From positions 1 to 23,199 of the forward strand of contig PBQX02000080.1 in NCBI GenBank assembly GCA_002725175.2: a stretch of 23,199 nucleotides of DNA, written 5' to 3'. Each line of letters begins with the position of its first letter. The first letter of the stretch is position 1. This document shows, one piece after another, positions 7,543 through 16,057 of the stretch. Source of the DNA: CACKLF01 sp002725175. Lineage in GTDB: Bacteria; Pseudomonadota; Alphaproteobacteria; Rhodobacterales; Rhodobacteraceae. The position numbers and the translations under genes were made by a program. The notes beneath the pieces were generated by a model. It was not told the origin of the DNA, ran no database searches, and worked only from the letters and a program-made list of their open reading frames with translations.

Positions 7543-8523
7543 ATGGACCAAATTTTAAAACACCATTCATTAAATGAACTTAGAAATCAAGGATTACCGT
7601 ACGACGAAAAACTTTTCCTTGATATAAGTGTGAATATGAGTGCTATAGAAAGGCGTTGCGCTACAGCTATAAAAAGAAGGGCAGTAAAAAAGGAAAGCCA
7701 GGTAGCGTGGCTTTTGAAGGCTATTTCCTGTATTGACCTCACAACTTTATCTGGAGACGATACACCAGGAAGAATTAGGCGCCTGTGCGCAAAAGCGAAA
7801 TCGCCAATAAAGCGAGACCTCGTTGATTCATTGGATGTAGAGGAATTAAATTTAAATGTGGGTGCTGTTTGTGTTTATCATGATATGATTACACACGCAA
7901 AAGCCGCTTTAGCAGGATCTGAAATACCGATAGCTGCTGTTTCAACAGGCTTTCCTGCCGGATTAACTCCGTTTAAGCTTAAAGTATTAGAGATACATGA
8001 ATCTGTAGCTGCCGGAGCAGACGAGATAGATGTTGTTATATCCAGAAAGCACGTCCTAAATGGTGATTGGAAAAAGCTTTATGACGAAGTGAAGGAATAT
8101 AAATCTGCATGTGGGTCAAGCCATTTAAAAACTATTCTTGCCACTGGTGAGCTTGGAACATTAAGAAATGTAGCAAAAGCTTCATGGGTTTGTATGATGG
8201 CTGGAGCAGATTTTATTAAAACCTCTACTGGAAAAGAGAGCATTAATGCAACTTTGCCTGTCACGCTAGTTATGCTTCGTGCTATAAGGGATTTTTATGA
8301 ACTTACTGGCCAGAGAATTGGATATAAGCCAGCGGGAGGAATCTCAAAAGCTAAAGATAGTATAAACTATCTCATTTTAGTTAAAGAAGAACTTGGGAGA
8401 AATTGGCTAACCCCTAATTTATTTAGATTTGGGGCATCTTCTCTTTTAGCAGACATTGAGAGGCAATTAGAATTTTATTCTACTGGAAATTATTCCGCCT
8501 TTAACCGACACGGAATTGCATGA
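7543..8523 (+). CDS. deoC: Deoxyribose-phosphate aldolase, long (eukaryote-like) type
   Basis: DeoC splits 2-deoxyribose-5-phosphate into glyceraldehyde-3-phosphate and acetaldehyde through a Schiff base. The lysine is K226 in GADFIKTSTGK; the proton-relay partners are D163 in EIDVVIS and K262 in YKPAGGIS. At 326 residues it is much longer than E. coli DeoC (about 260). From memory of the human sequence, segments such as LKTILATGELGTL, STGKESINAT, VKEELG and LFRFGASSLL align better with the animal enzyme (318 residues) than with E. coli DeoC. The stop overlaps the next gene's start in ATGA, so the two are translationally coupled. The partner dehydrogenase would remove the toxic acetaldehyde. 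Confidence 0.96.
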   Translation: MDQILKHHSLNELRNQGLPYDEKLFLDISVNMSAIERRCATAIKRRAVKKESQVAWLLKAISCIDLTTLSGDDTPGRIRRLCAKAKSPIKRDLVDSLDVEELNLNVGAVCVYHDMITHAKAALAGSEIPIAAVSTGFPAGLTPFKLKVLEIHESVAAGADEIDVVISRKHVLNGDWKKLYDEVKEYKSACGSSHLKTILATGELGTLRNVAKASWVCMMAGADFIKTSTGKESINATLPVTLVMLRAIRDFYELTGQRIGYKPAGGISKAKDSINYLILVKEELGRNWLTPNLFRFGASSLLADIERQLEFYSTGNYSAFNRHGIA

Positions 8524-10907
8524 GAGGTCAAGATTTGAGCATTGCAAAAGAATTCAAAGAAATGGGTTATGGAGAAGCTTTAGAAAGTGATGCTGCCGCT
8601 TTGGAATGGCTTGAAAAAAATAAAAGAAAATTTGGGCATTTTATTGATGGCAAATTTACCAAACCGTCCAACACTTTTAAAACAACCAATCCGGCAAATG
8701 GAAAATTTCTTGCAGAGATTTCGAAAGGAAACCTTTCAGATATTAAATTGGCAGTCACTTCTGCTGTTGCTGCTCAAAAACGCTGGTCTTCCCTAAACTC
8801 CCATGAAAGGGCAAAGTATCTCTATGCTTTGGCTCGAGTTATCCAAAAAAACTCACGTTTATTGGCTGTCTTAGAGACTTTGGAAAATGGAAAATCTATA
8901 AGAGAAACTAGAGATATAGATATTCCGTTAGTTGTTAGACATTTTTACCATCACGCTGGTTGGGCAGAAATATTACACGAGGAGTTTAAAGATTATGAGC
9001 CAGTTGGTGTCGCTGGACAGATAATCCCATGGAATTTTCCTCTTTTGATGCTTTCATGGAAGATTGCTCCAGCATTAGCAGCGGGAAACTCGGTCATATT
9101 AAAGCCTGCTGAAACAACATCCTTGACTGCCATTTATTTCGCAAAACTTTGTGAAATGATTGGACTTCCAAAAGGTGTAGTAAATATAGTTACTGGTGAC
9201 GGAGAAACTGGTGAACATCTTATTTCTCAAGATAAAATCGGTAAGATTGCATTTACTGGATCAACCGAAGTTGGGAAAAGAATTAGAAAAAAGACGGCTG
9301 GAAAAGGAAAAAAGCTTACTCTCGAGCTTGGGGGTAAATCACCTTTTATTATTTTTGATGATGCTGACATTGATAGTGCAGTCGAGGGATTGGTTGATGC
9401 AATCTGGCTTAATCAGGGCGAAGTATGCTGCGCAGGATCAAGATTATTAGTTCAGGAAAGTATCAGTGAGAGGGTTAAGAGGAAAATAGTTGCTCGAATG
9501 AAGAAGTTGAGGGTGGGAAATCCTTTAGATAAATCTGTAGATATGGGAGCTATAATTAATCAATCTCAATTAAAAAAGATTGGCCAGATGGTTTCTGAAA
9601 GCGAGAAAGAAGGTGCTAAAGTCTTTCAAACTAATATTAAGTGTGATGCAAAAGGTTGTTTTTATCCACCAACACTAATTACAGACACTGAACCTTCGAT
9701 GGAAATTGTTAGGGAAGAAGTATTTGGCCCTGTATTGGTTTTTTTAACTTTTAGAACCCCCAACGAGGCCGTTGAAATTGCAAATAACACCCAATATGGA
9801 CTTGCTGCAAGTATCTGGACTGAAAATATAAATCTTGCATTGGATATGGCTCCAAAGATAAAGGCAGGCGTTATTTGGATAAACTCATCTAATATGTTCG
9901 ATGCAGCAGTTGGTTTTGGGGGGTATCGCGAGAGTGGGTATGGACGAGAAGGAGGGAAGGAGGGAATATTTGAGTATCTTAAGCCTAAAGGTCATAATTC
10001 ACCTAAAAAAGTAAATCGATTTAAAGAATCCAGAAAAGTTAAAACTTTGGACCAAACTGCAGATAGCTCAATCGATCAAACAAGAAAGTTTTATATTGGA
10101 GGAAAGCAAGTTAGGCCTGATGGGGGATATAGTAGCAAGCTAATTGATAAAAATGGAAATTTTGTCACTGAAGTAGGGCTTGGAAATAGGAAAGACATAA
10201 GGGATGCCGTAGAATCAGCTAACCTATCTAGCTCCTGGTCAACTACCACTTCGCACAATCGTAGCCAAGTAATGTATTACCTTGCCGAAAATCTTTCAAA
10301 AAGAAAGGCAGAATTTTGTGCAAAGCTTGAATTATTTGTGGAGCCAAAAGACGCGGAAATTGAAGTAAATTTAGCAATTGAACGCCTGTTTTATTATGCT
10401 GCTTGGACTGACAAACTTGACGGCGCCGTTCACCAAGCTCCTATTAGGGCAAATACGCTTGCAATCAATGAACCTTTAGGTGTAATTGGCGCTATTTCAT
10501 CAGAGAGTGAGCCATTTTTGTCATTTATAACTATCCTTGGACTGGCTTTGTCGCAGGGAAATAGAGTGATTATTATTCCTTCCAGAGCAAATCCACTTGC
10601 ATGCCTTGATTTTTATCAAGTTATTGACACCTCGGACGTTCCGGGAGGGGTTGTAAATATTATTAGCGGCAGTCCTGGCGAGCTTGGGAAGGTACTTTCC
10701 GAGCATTCAGGGGTTGATGCTATTTGGCATTTTGGAAGCAAGAAATATTTTTCAGAGGTAGAAAGTTTATCTATTAGCAATCTAAAGCAAACCTATGTCA
10801 GTGATGGTGAAAGCATGGATTGGTCTAACACGCAAAGTCCCGTCCTTAAGGAATTACTAAGGCGATCAGTTCAGGTAAAAAATATTTGGATTCCCTATGG
10901 CGAGTGA
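8520..10907 (+). CDS. ALDH16-type aldehyde dehydrogenase with a degenerate second ALDH domain
   Basis: This 795-residue protein has two ALDH modules. The first (about 38-495) is complete: PWNFP with N172, K195 in ILKPAE, E269 in LELGGKSP, and C303 in GEVCCAGSR. The second (about 525-795) resembles only the N-terminal, cofactor-binding half of an ALDH: IGGKQVRPDGG, NEPLGVIGAIS, ALSQGNRVII and PGGVVNIISG are recognisable, but PWNFP is replaced by SSESEP and no catalytic cysteine region follows. This matches the ALDH16 family (about 800 residues), in which the second domain is non-catalytic. Bacterial members keep the cysteine that mammalian ALDH16A1 lacks. Its 4-base overlap with deoC points to oxidation of acetaldehyde to acetate during deoxyribose catabolism. 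Confidence 0.93.
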   Translation: MRGQDLSIAKEFKEMGYGEALESDAAALEWLEKNKRKFGHFIDGKFTKPSNTFKTTNPANGKFLAEISKGNLSDIKLAVTSAVAAQKRWSSLNSHERAKYLYALARVIQKNSRLLAVLETLENGKSIRETRDIDIPLVVRHFYHHAGWAEILHEEFKDYEPVGVAGQIIPWNFPLLMLSWKIAPALAAGNSVILKPAETTSLTAIYFAKLCEMIGLPKGVVNIVTGDGETGEHLISQDKIGKIAFTGSTEVGKRIRKKTAGKGKKLTLELGGKSPFIIFDDADIDSAVEGLVDAIWLNQGEVCCAGSRLLVQESISERVKRKIVARMKKLRVGNPLDKSVDMGAIINQSQLKKIGQMVSESEKEGAKVFQTNIKCDAKGCFYPPTLITDTEPSMEIVREEVFGPVLVFLTFRTPNEAVEIANNTQYGLAASIWTENINLALDMAPKIKAGVIWINSSNMFDAAVGFGGYRESGYGREGGKEGIFEYLKPKGHNSPKKVNRFKESRKVKTLDQTADSSIDQTRKFYIGGKQVRPDGGYSSKLIDKNGNFVTEVGLGNRKDIRDAVESANLSSSWSTTTSHNRSQVMYYLAENLSKRKAEFCAKLELFVEPKDAEIEVNLAIERLFYYAAWTDKLDGAVHQAPIRANTLAINEPLGVIGAISSESEPFLSFITILGLALSQGNRVIIIPSRANPLACLDFYQVIDTSDVPGGVVNIISGSPGELGKVLSEHSGVDAIWHFGSKKYFSEVESLSISNLKQTYVSDGESMDWSNTQSPVLKELLRRSVQVKNIWIPYGE

Positions 10908-10950
10908 TCTATTGCCAAGTAAACGGTGGAATCCTACTCGCCCAACTTTT
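10899..10950 (+). terminator. Probable rho-independent terminator after deoC-ALDH16
   Basis: GGCGAGT (10899-10905) and ACTCGCC (10936-10942) are perfect inverted copies, followed by CAACTTTTT. The loop is long (30 bases) but can form an inner, bulged stem between ATTGCCA and TGGAAT. The left arm overlaps the ALDH16 stop codon. It lies between convergent transcription units (ALDH16 and the acyl-CoA synthetase gene), where a terminator is expected. The long loop and short U-run limit confidence. Confidence 0.45.
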
Positions 10951-10952
10951 TA

Positions 10953-13043
10953 CTAAGAAACTTTTCTTTCCATAACACAGTCTATCACTTTGACTGACCG
11001 TTCATAAACAAAAAGTGGATTAATCTCCAATGAGACGCATTCATTTGTTTCATCTAAAAAAAAGTCAATAAGATTAAAAAGACTGTCTAGAAGTTTGTTT
11101 TTATTGACTTTTAATCTATTACGATAACCTAAAATAATCTTATATCCCTTTAGCTCCGTCAAATGGGAAAGCAATTCCTGCCTAGATACCGGAAGTATAA
11201 GGGTCTTAGTATCATTAAAAATCTCAGTATATATGCCCCCCATTCCCACAACCATTACCTTCCCAAAAACCGGATCACTTCTAAAACTTAGGAATAATTC
11301 TGCAATTGGGACGTCAGCCATTTCTTCACAGAAGTAGACTCCGCTGGATTTAAATGCCTCAGCTTTTCCAATAAGTTTTTTCATATTTTGGAATTCAAGG
11401 TTTAATTCTTTGATACTTTTTATATTAGTGCGTACAGCTCCAAGATCAGTTTTGTGTAGAAGGTAAGGACTTGAAAATTTTAGCACAACTGGAAATGAAA
11501 TGTTTTTAAAAGCTTTAGAATCAATAGGTTCCTTAATTTTTACTGAATCTGGAGCTGAAATTTCTTTCTTCTTTAGACTTTCCTTGCCGGCGTATTCATT
11601 CAAAAAGATCGATTCCTTAAATTCAATACTTCTGGAAATTTTAGAGATTGAATTTTTAGATTTTCTTTTAGTATAGTACTCATATGCGCTCCGAACCGCT
11701 AATAAGGTTTCTTTTATGCCTTGCATCGGAGCTGAGCCGTTTCTTATAAGTTTTTGCCTTATTTTCTTGTTAATGTTTTCCGGAAAGGTTGAGCAAACCA
11801 CTTTAGTAATGTTGTACTCGCTTGCTGCCTTAATAAACGAAAGGCTGTCATTCCAATAGTACTTCTCCGATTCATCGAGGCCCTCACTTGGAAAATCTTG
11901 AACTATAATTGCTGTTTCAGCCTTATTTAATTCCAATGATTTCGAAAAGACAGGCAATGTTTTATCTGAAATCCCCCAGATTGGAGTTGTATAGTCTAAT
12001 GGATTGGAAACCGTTGCTATACTTGGAAGTAGCTTATTTAATTCTGCCTTAGCCTTTCTAGAAAAGTTAGGAAATTCGAGTTTTATGGATTCAGCATAAT
12101 CTGCGAGCATTGTTGCGCCGCCACCAGAGCAGGTAAATCCCAAAATCCTTTTACTCTTTACAGGGCCGCAGATACTCATAAATTTTAAGGTCTCAAGAAA
12201 TTGAACTGCGTCATCTACTTCTATAATTCCTAATTTTTTGCATAAAGCTGAAAATGCCTCATTATCGCCAGAGAGAGATCCAGTGTGGCTCTCGGTTAAT
12301 CTCTTTCCTATTTTTGATTTTCCAGTTTTAAACATCACTATTGGTTTTCCCAGCTTCAAAGCATAGATTGCTGCAGAACAGAATTCCTCAATATCATTAA
12401 TTCCCTCGACATGGATACCTAAAGCCGTAACGGGATTTTTCTCAGAAAAGTAACGAATTAAATGCTCCATTCCTAAAACTGCCTGGTTTCCAAGGGAAAC
12501 CATGTAGCTTAAGGGGATGGACCTTTGCGTCATAGTAATATCAGAGGAAAGCATACCGCTTTGAGTAATAATTGCGGCTCCCCATCCTGGAGAATATCCT
12601 CCATGAGCAAATGGCCATAATGCTAAATTATCTATATAATTAATAAGGCCGTAACAATTTGGACCAATAATAGGCATTTGGCCAGCTGCCAAAACTAATC
12701 TTTTCTCTAACTTTTTACCTTTAATACCAATTTCTTTAAACCCAGCAGAATAACATACCACTCCTCCACAGTTTCTTTTATTTAAATCTGTTATCACCTG
12801 AATGACATTTGCTGCAGGAACTGCTAGGAAGGCGGCATCTGGCGGATCAGGCAATTCCTGAACAGTTTTATAACATTTGTAACCCAAGAGCTTACTTCGT
12901 TTGGGATTAATTACCCAAATATCTCCCTTAAATCCCCGTCGCTTTATCTCATTAATTGGGGTAAAAATATCTTTCCCGCCGATAAAGACGACACTTTTAG
13001 CATTAAACAATCTATCAAGACGGCTGAAATTATTTTGCTTCAT
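10953..13043 (-). CDS. Acyl-CoA synthetase (ADP-forming), fused alpha and beta subunits
   Basis: The 696-residue protein has, in order, a CoA-binding Rossmann domain (about 9-130, with IGPNCYG at 126-132), succinyl-CoA-synthetase-like domains (ITQSGMLSSD at 159-168; phosphohistidine candidate H253 in SHTGSLSG), and a C-terminal ATP-grasp domain (about 480-696, with LKFSSPYLLHKTDLGAV and EINPLF). Such enzymes interconvert acid + CoA + ATP and acyl-CoA + ADP + phosphate, and are readily reversible. It is the last gene of the - strand run and overlaps the acyl-CoA dehydrogenase stop (ATGA). It could activate gamma-butyrobetaine or carnitine, or harvest ATP from betainyl-CoA; the sequence does not decide which. 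Confidence 0.92.
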   Translation of the reverse strand: MKQNNFSRLDRLFNAKSVVFIGGKDIFTPINEIKRRGFKGDIWVINPKRSKLLGYKCYKTVQELPDPPDAAFLAVPAANVIQVITDLNKRNCGGVVCYSAGFKEIGIKGKKLEKRLVLAAGQMPIIGPNCYGLINYIDNLALWPFAHGGYSPGWGAAIITQSGMLSSDITMTQRSIPLSYMVSLGNQAVLGMEHLIRYFSEKNPVTALGIHVEGINDIEEFCSAAIYALKLGKPIVMFKTGKSKIGKRLTESHTGSLSGDNEAFSALCKKLGIIEVDDAVQFLETLKFMSICGPVKSKRILGFTCSGGGATMLADYAESIKLEFPNFSRKAKAELNKLLPSIATVSNPLDYTTPIWGISDKTLPVFSKSLELNKAETAIIVQDFPSEGLDESEKYYWNDSLSFIKAASEYNITKVVCSTFPENINKKIRQKLIRNGSAPMQGIKETLLAVRSAYEYYTKRKSKNSISKISRSIEFKESIFLNEYAGKESLKKKEISAPDSVKIKEPIDSKAFKNISFPVVLKFSSPYLLHKTDLGAVRTNIKSIKELNLEFQNMKKLIGKAEAFKSSGVYFCEEMADVPIAELFLSFRSDPVFGKVMVVGMGGIYTEIFNDTKTLILPVSRQELLSHLTELKGYKIILGYRNRLKVNKNKLLDSLFNLIDFFLDETNECVSLEINPLFVYERSVKVIDCVMERKVS

Positions 13044-14197
13044 GCGCCTAAAGGTCTAAGCATGGAACGAGTAATAATATGTCTTTGTATTTCCGAAGTG
13101 CCGTCCCAAATTCTCTCTAACCTTGAATCTCTCCAAAGTCTCTCTATCGGCATCTCTTCCATCAGACCCATTCCCCCAAAAATTTGAACCGTATCATCGG
13201 CAACCTTATTCAACATCTCTGAGCAAAACACTTTTACAATTGCTGCATCTTGGTCTTCCATAATTCCGTCAACAGCTTTTGTTACAGCGTCGCTTACAAG
13301 CAAATCAGCAGCACGAAGGTTCATCTTCATATCGGCCAGTTTAAATCCCGTAGCCTGAAAAGACCCAATAGGCTTTCCAAATTGTTTTCGGCTTGAGGCC
13401 CAGTCTAAAGCTAAATCTAAAATTCTTTCAGCCTTGCCACAACATGTGGCCCCGACCCAAATTCTACCCATTCCAAGCCACTTTCCTGAGAGCGATAGTC
13501 CGTTACCTTCTTGTCCTAAAATCTTATCTTGTGACAAACGGACATCATTAAAACTTAGCTGAAAATTTTTATATCCCTTGTAGCTTATACATTTTGTACC
13601 TTCACGAATATCAAAGCCTTCAATTCCAACATCAACCAAGAAAGCGGTAATTCTCTTTCGCTTTCCACGAGGAGTATCATCCTCACCTGTTACAGCGAAA
13701 ACAATTGCAAAATCGGGCAAACATGGCCCTGATATAAAGTGCTTTGAACCATTTAAAATCCAATCGTTTCCATGTTTGACGGCATTTGACTTCATGCTCA
13801 TGATGTCTGAACCTGCATCTGGTTCAGTTAGAGCAAATAATTCTCTTTTTTCACCCTTTACGCAGGGGTAGAGGTATTCCTCCTTCTGTCCATCATTGCA
13901 GGCTAACAAGATTTCTGTTGGCCGCGCTATCCATGAGTGAAGCGCATGGGAGGTCTTGCCGTACTCCCTTTCTAGAAGAGCCATGGATCCATAATCAAGA
14001 CCTCCACCTCCCACTTCCTGAGGAAGGTTTGCTGAAAAAAGTCCAATCTCAATGGATTTTTTCTCTATTTGCTTTCCTATCTCATCTGGAACATGGCCAA
14101 GCTTGTCTACTTTTTCCTCATAGGGATAGATCTCATCTGCCATAAACTTTTGAACGGTTTCAAGTAAAAGTCTTTGATCGTCAGTGTAATTATTCAT
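13040..14197 (-). CDS. Acyl-CoA dehydrogenase, candidate gamma-butyrobetainyl-CoA dehydrogenase
   Basis: From the ATG at 14197 the protein has 385 residues. An in-frame TTG at 14209 exists but has no ribosome site, whereas TGAG precedes the ATG. Family segments include FALTEPDAGSDIMS (121-134), NGSKHFISG, FGGMGLMEEMPIERLWRD and ERIWDGTSEIQRHI near the end. At the usual C-terminal glutamate position there is an aspartate, D365 (WDGT), and the alternative helix position used by isovaleryl-type enzymes shows no glutamate (GMGRIWVG). Within a cluster of carnitine-pathway genes, the natural assignment is oxidation of gamma-butyrobetainyl-CoA to crotonobetainyl-CoA. That is inference from context; it is not an obvious orthologue of E. 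coli CaiA. It overlaps the synthetase gene by four bases. Confidence 0.9.
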   Translation of the reverse strand: MNNYTDDQRLLLETVQKFMADEIYPYEEKVDKLGHVPDEIGKQIEKKSIEIGLFSANLPQEVGGGGLDYGSMALLEREYGKTSHALHSWIARPTEILLACNDGQKEEYLYPCVKGEKRELFALTEPDAGSDIMSMKSNAVKHGNDWILNGSKHFISGPCLPDFAIVFAVTGEDDTPRGKRKRITAFLVDVGIEGFDIREGTKCISYKGYKNFQLSFNDVRLSQDKILGQEGNGLSLSGKWLGMGRIWVGATCCGKAERILDLALDWASSRKQFGKPIGSFQATGFKLADMKMNLRAADLLVSDAVTKAVDGIMEDQDAAIVKVFCSEMLNKVADDTVQIFGGMGLMEEMPIERLWRDSRLERIWDGTSEIQRHIITRSMLRPLGA

Positions 14198-14213
14198 TCC
14201 AAAACTCAATCAA

Positions 14214-15101
14214 TTATTGTTTTATTAAGCCTAGTTTATTTCTGGCTTCCTCTGGTGTCAAAACTCTGCCGCCCATTAAATCTATAATATTTACAATCTT
14301 TTCTACTAATTGACCGTTAGTAGCCAAGACACCTCTAGATAAATAAAGATTATCTTCTAAACCAACCCTTACATTGCCACCAAGAGTAACAGCAGCGGCA
14401 GCCATAGGAATTTGCATACGTGAAATTCCAAATCCGGACCAATGAGCATTCTCTGGCAAATGATCTTTCATCGCCTTCATGGTATCTGCACTTTGATCTG
14501 CTCCCCATGGAATACCCAGACAAATTTGAAACATAGGAGGCTCATTGATTAGACCTTCCTTAATTAACTCTTTAGCTAATCGAATGTGACCTAAATCAAA
14601 AACTTCCAGCTCCGGTTTCACACCCCACTTCTGGGTCAATTCTGCCATTCTCTTTAGTATAGGAAGGGTAGATATATAAATTAAATTATCGCTTAAACCA
14701 AAATTTAATGTACCACAATCTAAAGAGCAGATTTCAGGTTTGCAAACCTCTACATGGGCCAATCTCTCATCTGGGCCAATCATATCGGTTCCTTCTCCTG
14801 GCATAGCCATGTTTCTTTCATCGGGAACCCAGTCGCCCCCCATTCCAGCCGTTAAGTTAACCACAATATCAGTCTTACTATCTCTTATCCTATCAACGGC
14901 CTCTTTAAAAAGTTTAACATCCCTCGATCCTTTTCCAGTTTTTGGATCCCTGACGTGAACATGCGCCACGGATGCACCAGCTTTTGCAGCCTCTATGGCC
15001 GCATTTGCCACTTCCTCAGGTGTTACAGGTACATGGGGACTCTTATCGGTTGTTTCTCCTGCTCCCGTGACCGCACAAGTCAAGATTACTTCAAAATTCA
15101 T
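14214..15101 (-). CDS. Beta-keto acid cleavage enzyme (BKACE, DUF849), probably acting on 3-dehydrocarnitine
   Basis: The 295-residue protein begins FEVILTCAVTGAGETTDKSP and has the zinc site HVHVRDP (H47, H49) and the late GLEDNLYL segment of the BKACE/Kce family. Family members condense a beta-keto acid with acetyl-CoA, giving acetoacetate and a shortened CoA ester. The upstream gene is an L-carnitine dehydrogenase, whose product is 3-dehydrocarnitine. In other proteobacteria the BKACE beside that gene uses it to make acetoacetate and betainyl-CoA. A good ribosome site (AGGAG) lies ahead of the ATG, and the gene is 18 bases after the dehydrogenase. The family call is secure; the substrate rests on synteny. 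Confidence 0.93.
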   Translation of the reverse strand: MNFEVILTCAVTGAGETTDKSPHVPVTPEEVANAAIEAAKAGASVAHVHVRDPKTGKGSRDVKLFKEAVDRIRDSKTDIVVNLTAGMGGDWVPDERNMAMPGEGTDMIGPDERLAHVEVCKPEICSLDCGTLNFGLSDNLIYISTLPILKRMAELTQKWGVKPELEVFDLGHIRLAKELIKEGLINEPPMFQICLGIPWGADQSADTMKAMKDHLPENAHWSGFGISRMQIPMAAAAVTLGGNVRVGLEDNLYLSRGVLATNGQLVEKIVNIIDLMGGRVLTPEEARNKLGLIKQ

Positions 15102-15119
15102 TCGTCACTCCTAAAATAT

Positions 15120-16055
15120 TCAATTTTGCTTCAATGCCTTAAGAACTGCTACTATTGCCTTATCTCGCTTATCGGCGAGGGTCTTAAAATCTTGACCCTT
15201 TGCCATTTTGTTACAGCCATCTACCATCTTATTTCGAAGGGATTTGTCAAGCTGTGGAGCCTTAAGTCTAGTCCATGGCAGCTCAAGGGCGGGACCAAAT
15301 TGATCAAGGTTTGTTGCCATTCCTCCAGCTCCACATGCAACATGGAAGGCCATACATTGTCCTTGATGGGCCATTCTTGGTGCTGGCCCATTGATTAAAG
15401 CCAAGTCAATCTGTTCTGGAGTCGCCTCGTTGTTCTTTACCATGTGGAGAGCCTCTCTCCAAAGTGCTTCCTGCAGTCGGGTGGCAATAAAACCAGGAAT
15501 TTCTTTATTTAAAACTAATGGAACCTTCCCAAAGTAGGTATAAAATTCCTTCACCCACTCAATAATTTGTGGCTTGGTTTTTGAATTTCCAACAACCTCT
15601 ACCAAAGGTAGTAAATATGGAGGGTTAAAGGGGTGTCCTACTACAGCCCTATATGCAGTCTTACAGTTCATAGTAATGTCAGAAATTAACAAGCCCGAAG
15701 TGGATGATGAAATTACAATATTATTATCTAATAGATTATCTATCCTTTCATAAAACTGTTGCTTAATTTCTAAAACTTCTGGGACACTTTCTTGAACAAA
15801 ATCAACCTCACTAAGAGTTTCTGCTAAATCAAAACTAATCTTCATGTTTTTTAAGGAAGCGCCTTCTGCTAAACCTAATTGAATAAGACTATCCCAAGCA
15901 GTCTCTATAATATCTACAAATTGTTGATGCTCACTCTTATCGTGAAGATAACACTTTACCTTTAATCCCTTTGCCAAAAAATGTGCGGCCCATCCTCCGC
16001 CTATGGGGCCACCTCCAATACTGGCGACAGTAGTTATCTCATCAAGCCTTTTCAA
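15120..16055 (-). CDS. lcdH: L-carnitine dehydrogenase
   Basis: This 311-residue member of the 3-hydroxyacyl-CoA dehydrogenase family would oxidise L-carnitine to 3-dehydrocarnitine with NAD+. It has the Rossmann loop GGGPIGGGW (14-22), the SSSTSGLL segment, the catalytic histidine in VVGHPFNPPYLLPLVEVV, and a C-terminal domain with GQCMAFHVACGAGGM and FGPALELPWTRLKAP, which is characteristic of carnitine dehydrogenases rather than fatty-acid enzymes. Some homologues carry a fused C-terminal thioesterase domain; this one ends at the single-domain length. The start is TTG (16055-16053), two bases after the caiD stop, with AAAGG upstream; no ATG is available near the N-terminus. Placement next to BKACE strongly supports the assignment. 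Confidence 0.93.
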   Translation of the reverse strand: MKRLDEITTVASIGGGPIGGGWAAHFLAKGLKVKCYLHDKSEHQQFVDIIETAWDSLIQLGLAEGASLKNMKISFDLAETLSEVDFVQESVPEVLEIKQQFYERIDNLLDNNIVISSSTSGLLISDITMNCKTAYRAVVGHPFNPPYLLPLVEVVGNSKTKPQIIEWVKEFYTYFGKVPLVLNKEIPGFIATRLQEALWREALHMVKNNEATPEQIDLALINGPAPRMAHQGQCMAFHVACGAGGMATNLDQFGPALELPWTRLKAPQLDKSLRNKMVDGCNKMAKGQDFKTLADKRDKAIVAVLKALKQN

Positions 16056-16057
16056 TA

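Noticed and set aside
8520..10907. An accidental fusion or assembly duplication of two ALDH genes
   Set aside because: The length, the complete first domain and the degenerate second domain match the natural ALDH16 architecture, and the halves are not similar at the nucleotide level.
14955..15398. A 147-codon + strand open frame opposite the BKACE and carnitine dehydrogenase genes
   Set aside because: It is antisense to two well-supported genes, has a cysteine- and serine-rich composition typical of shadow frames and matches no family.
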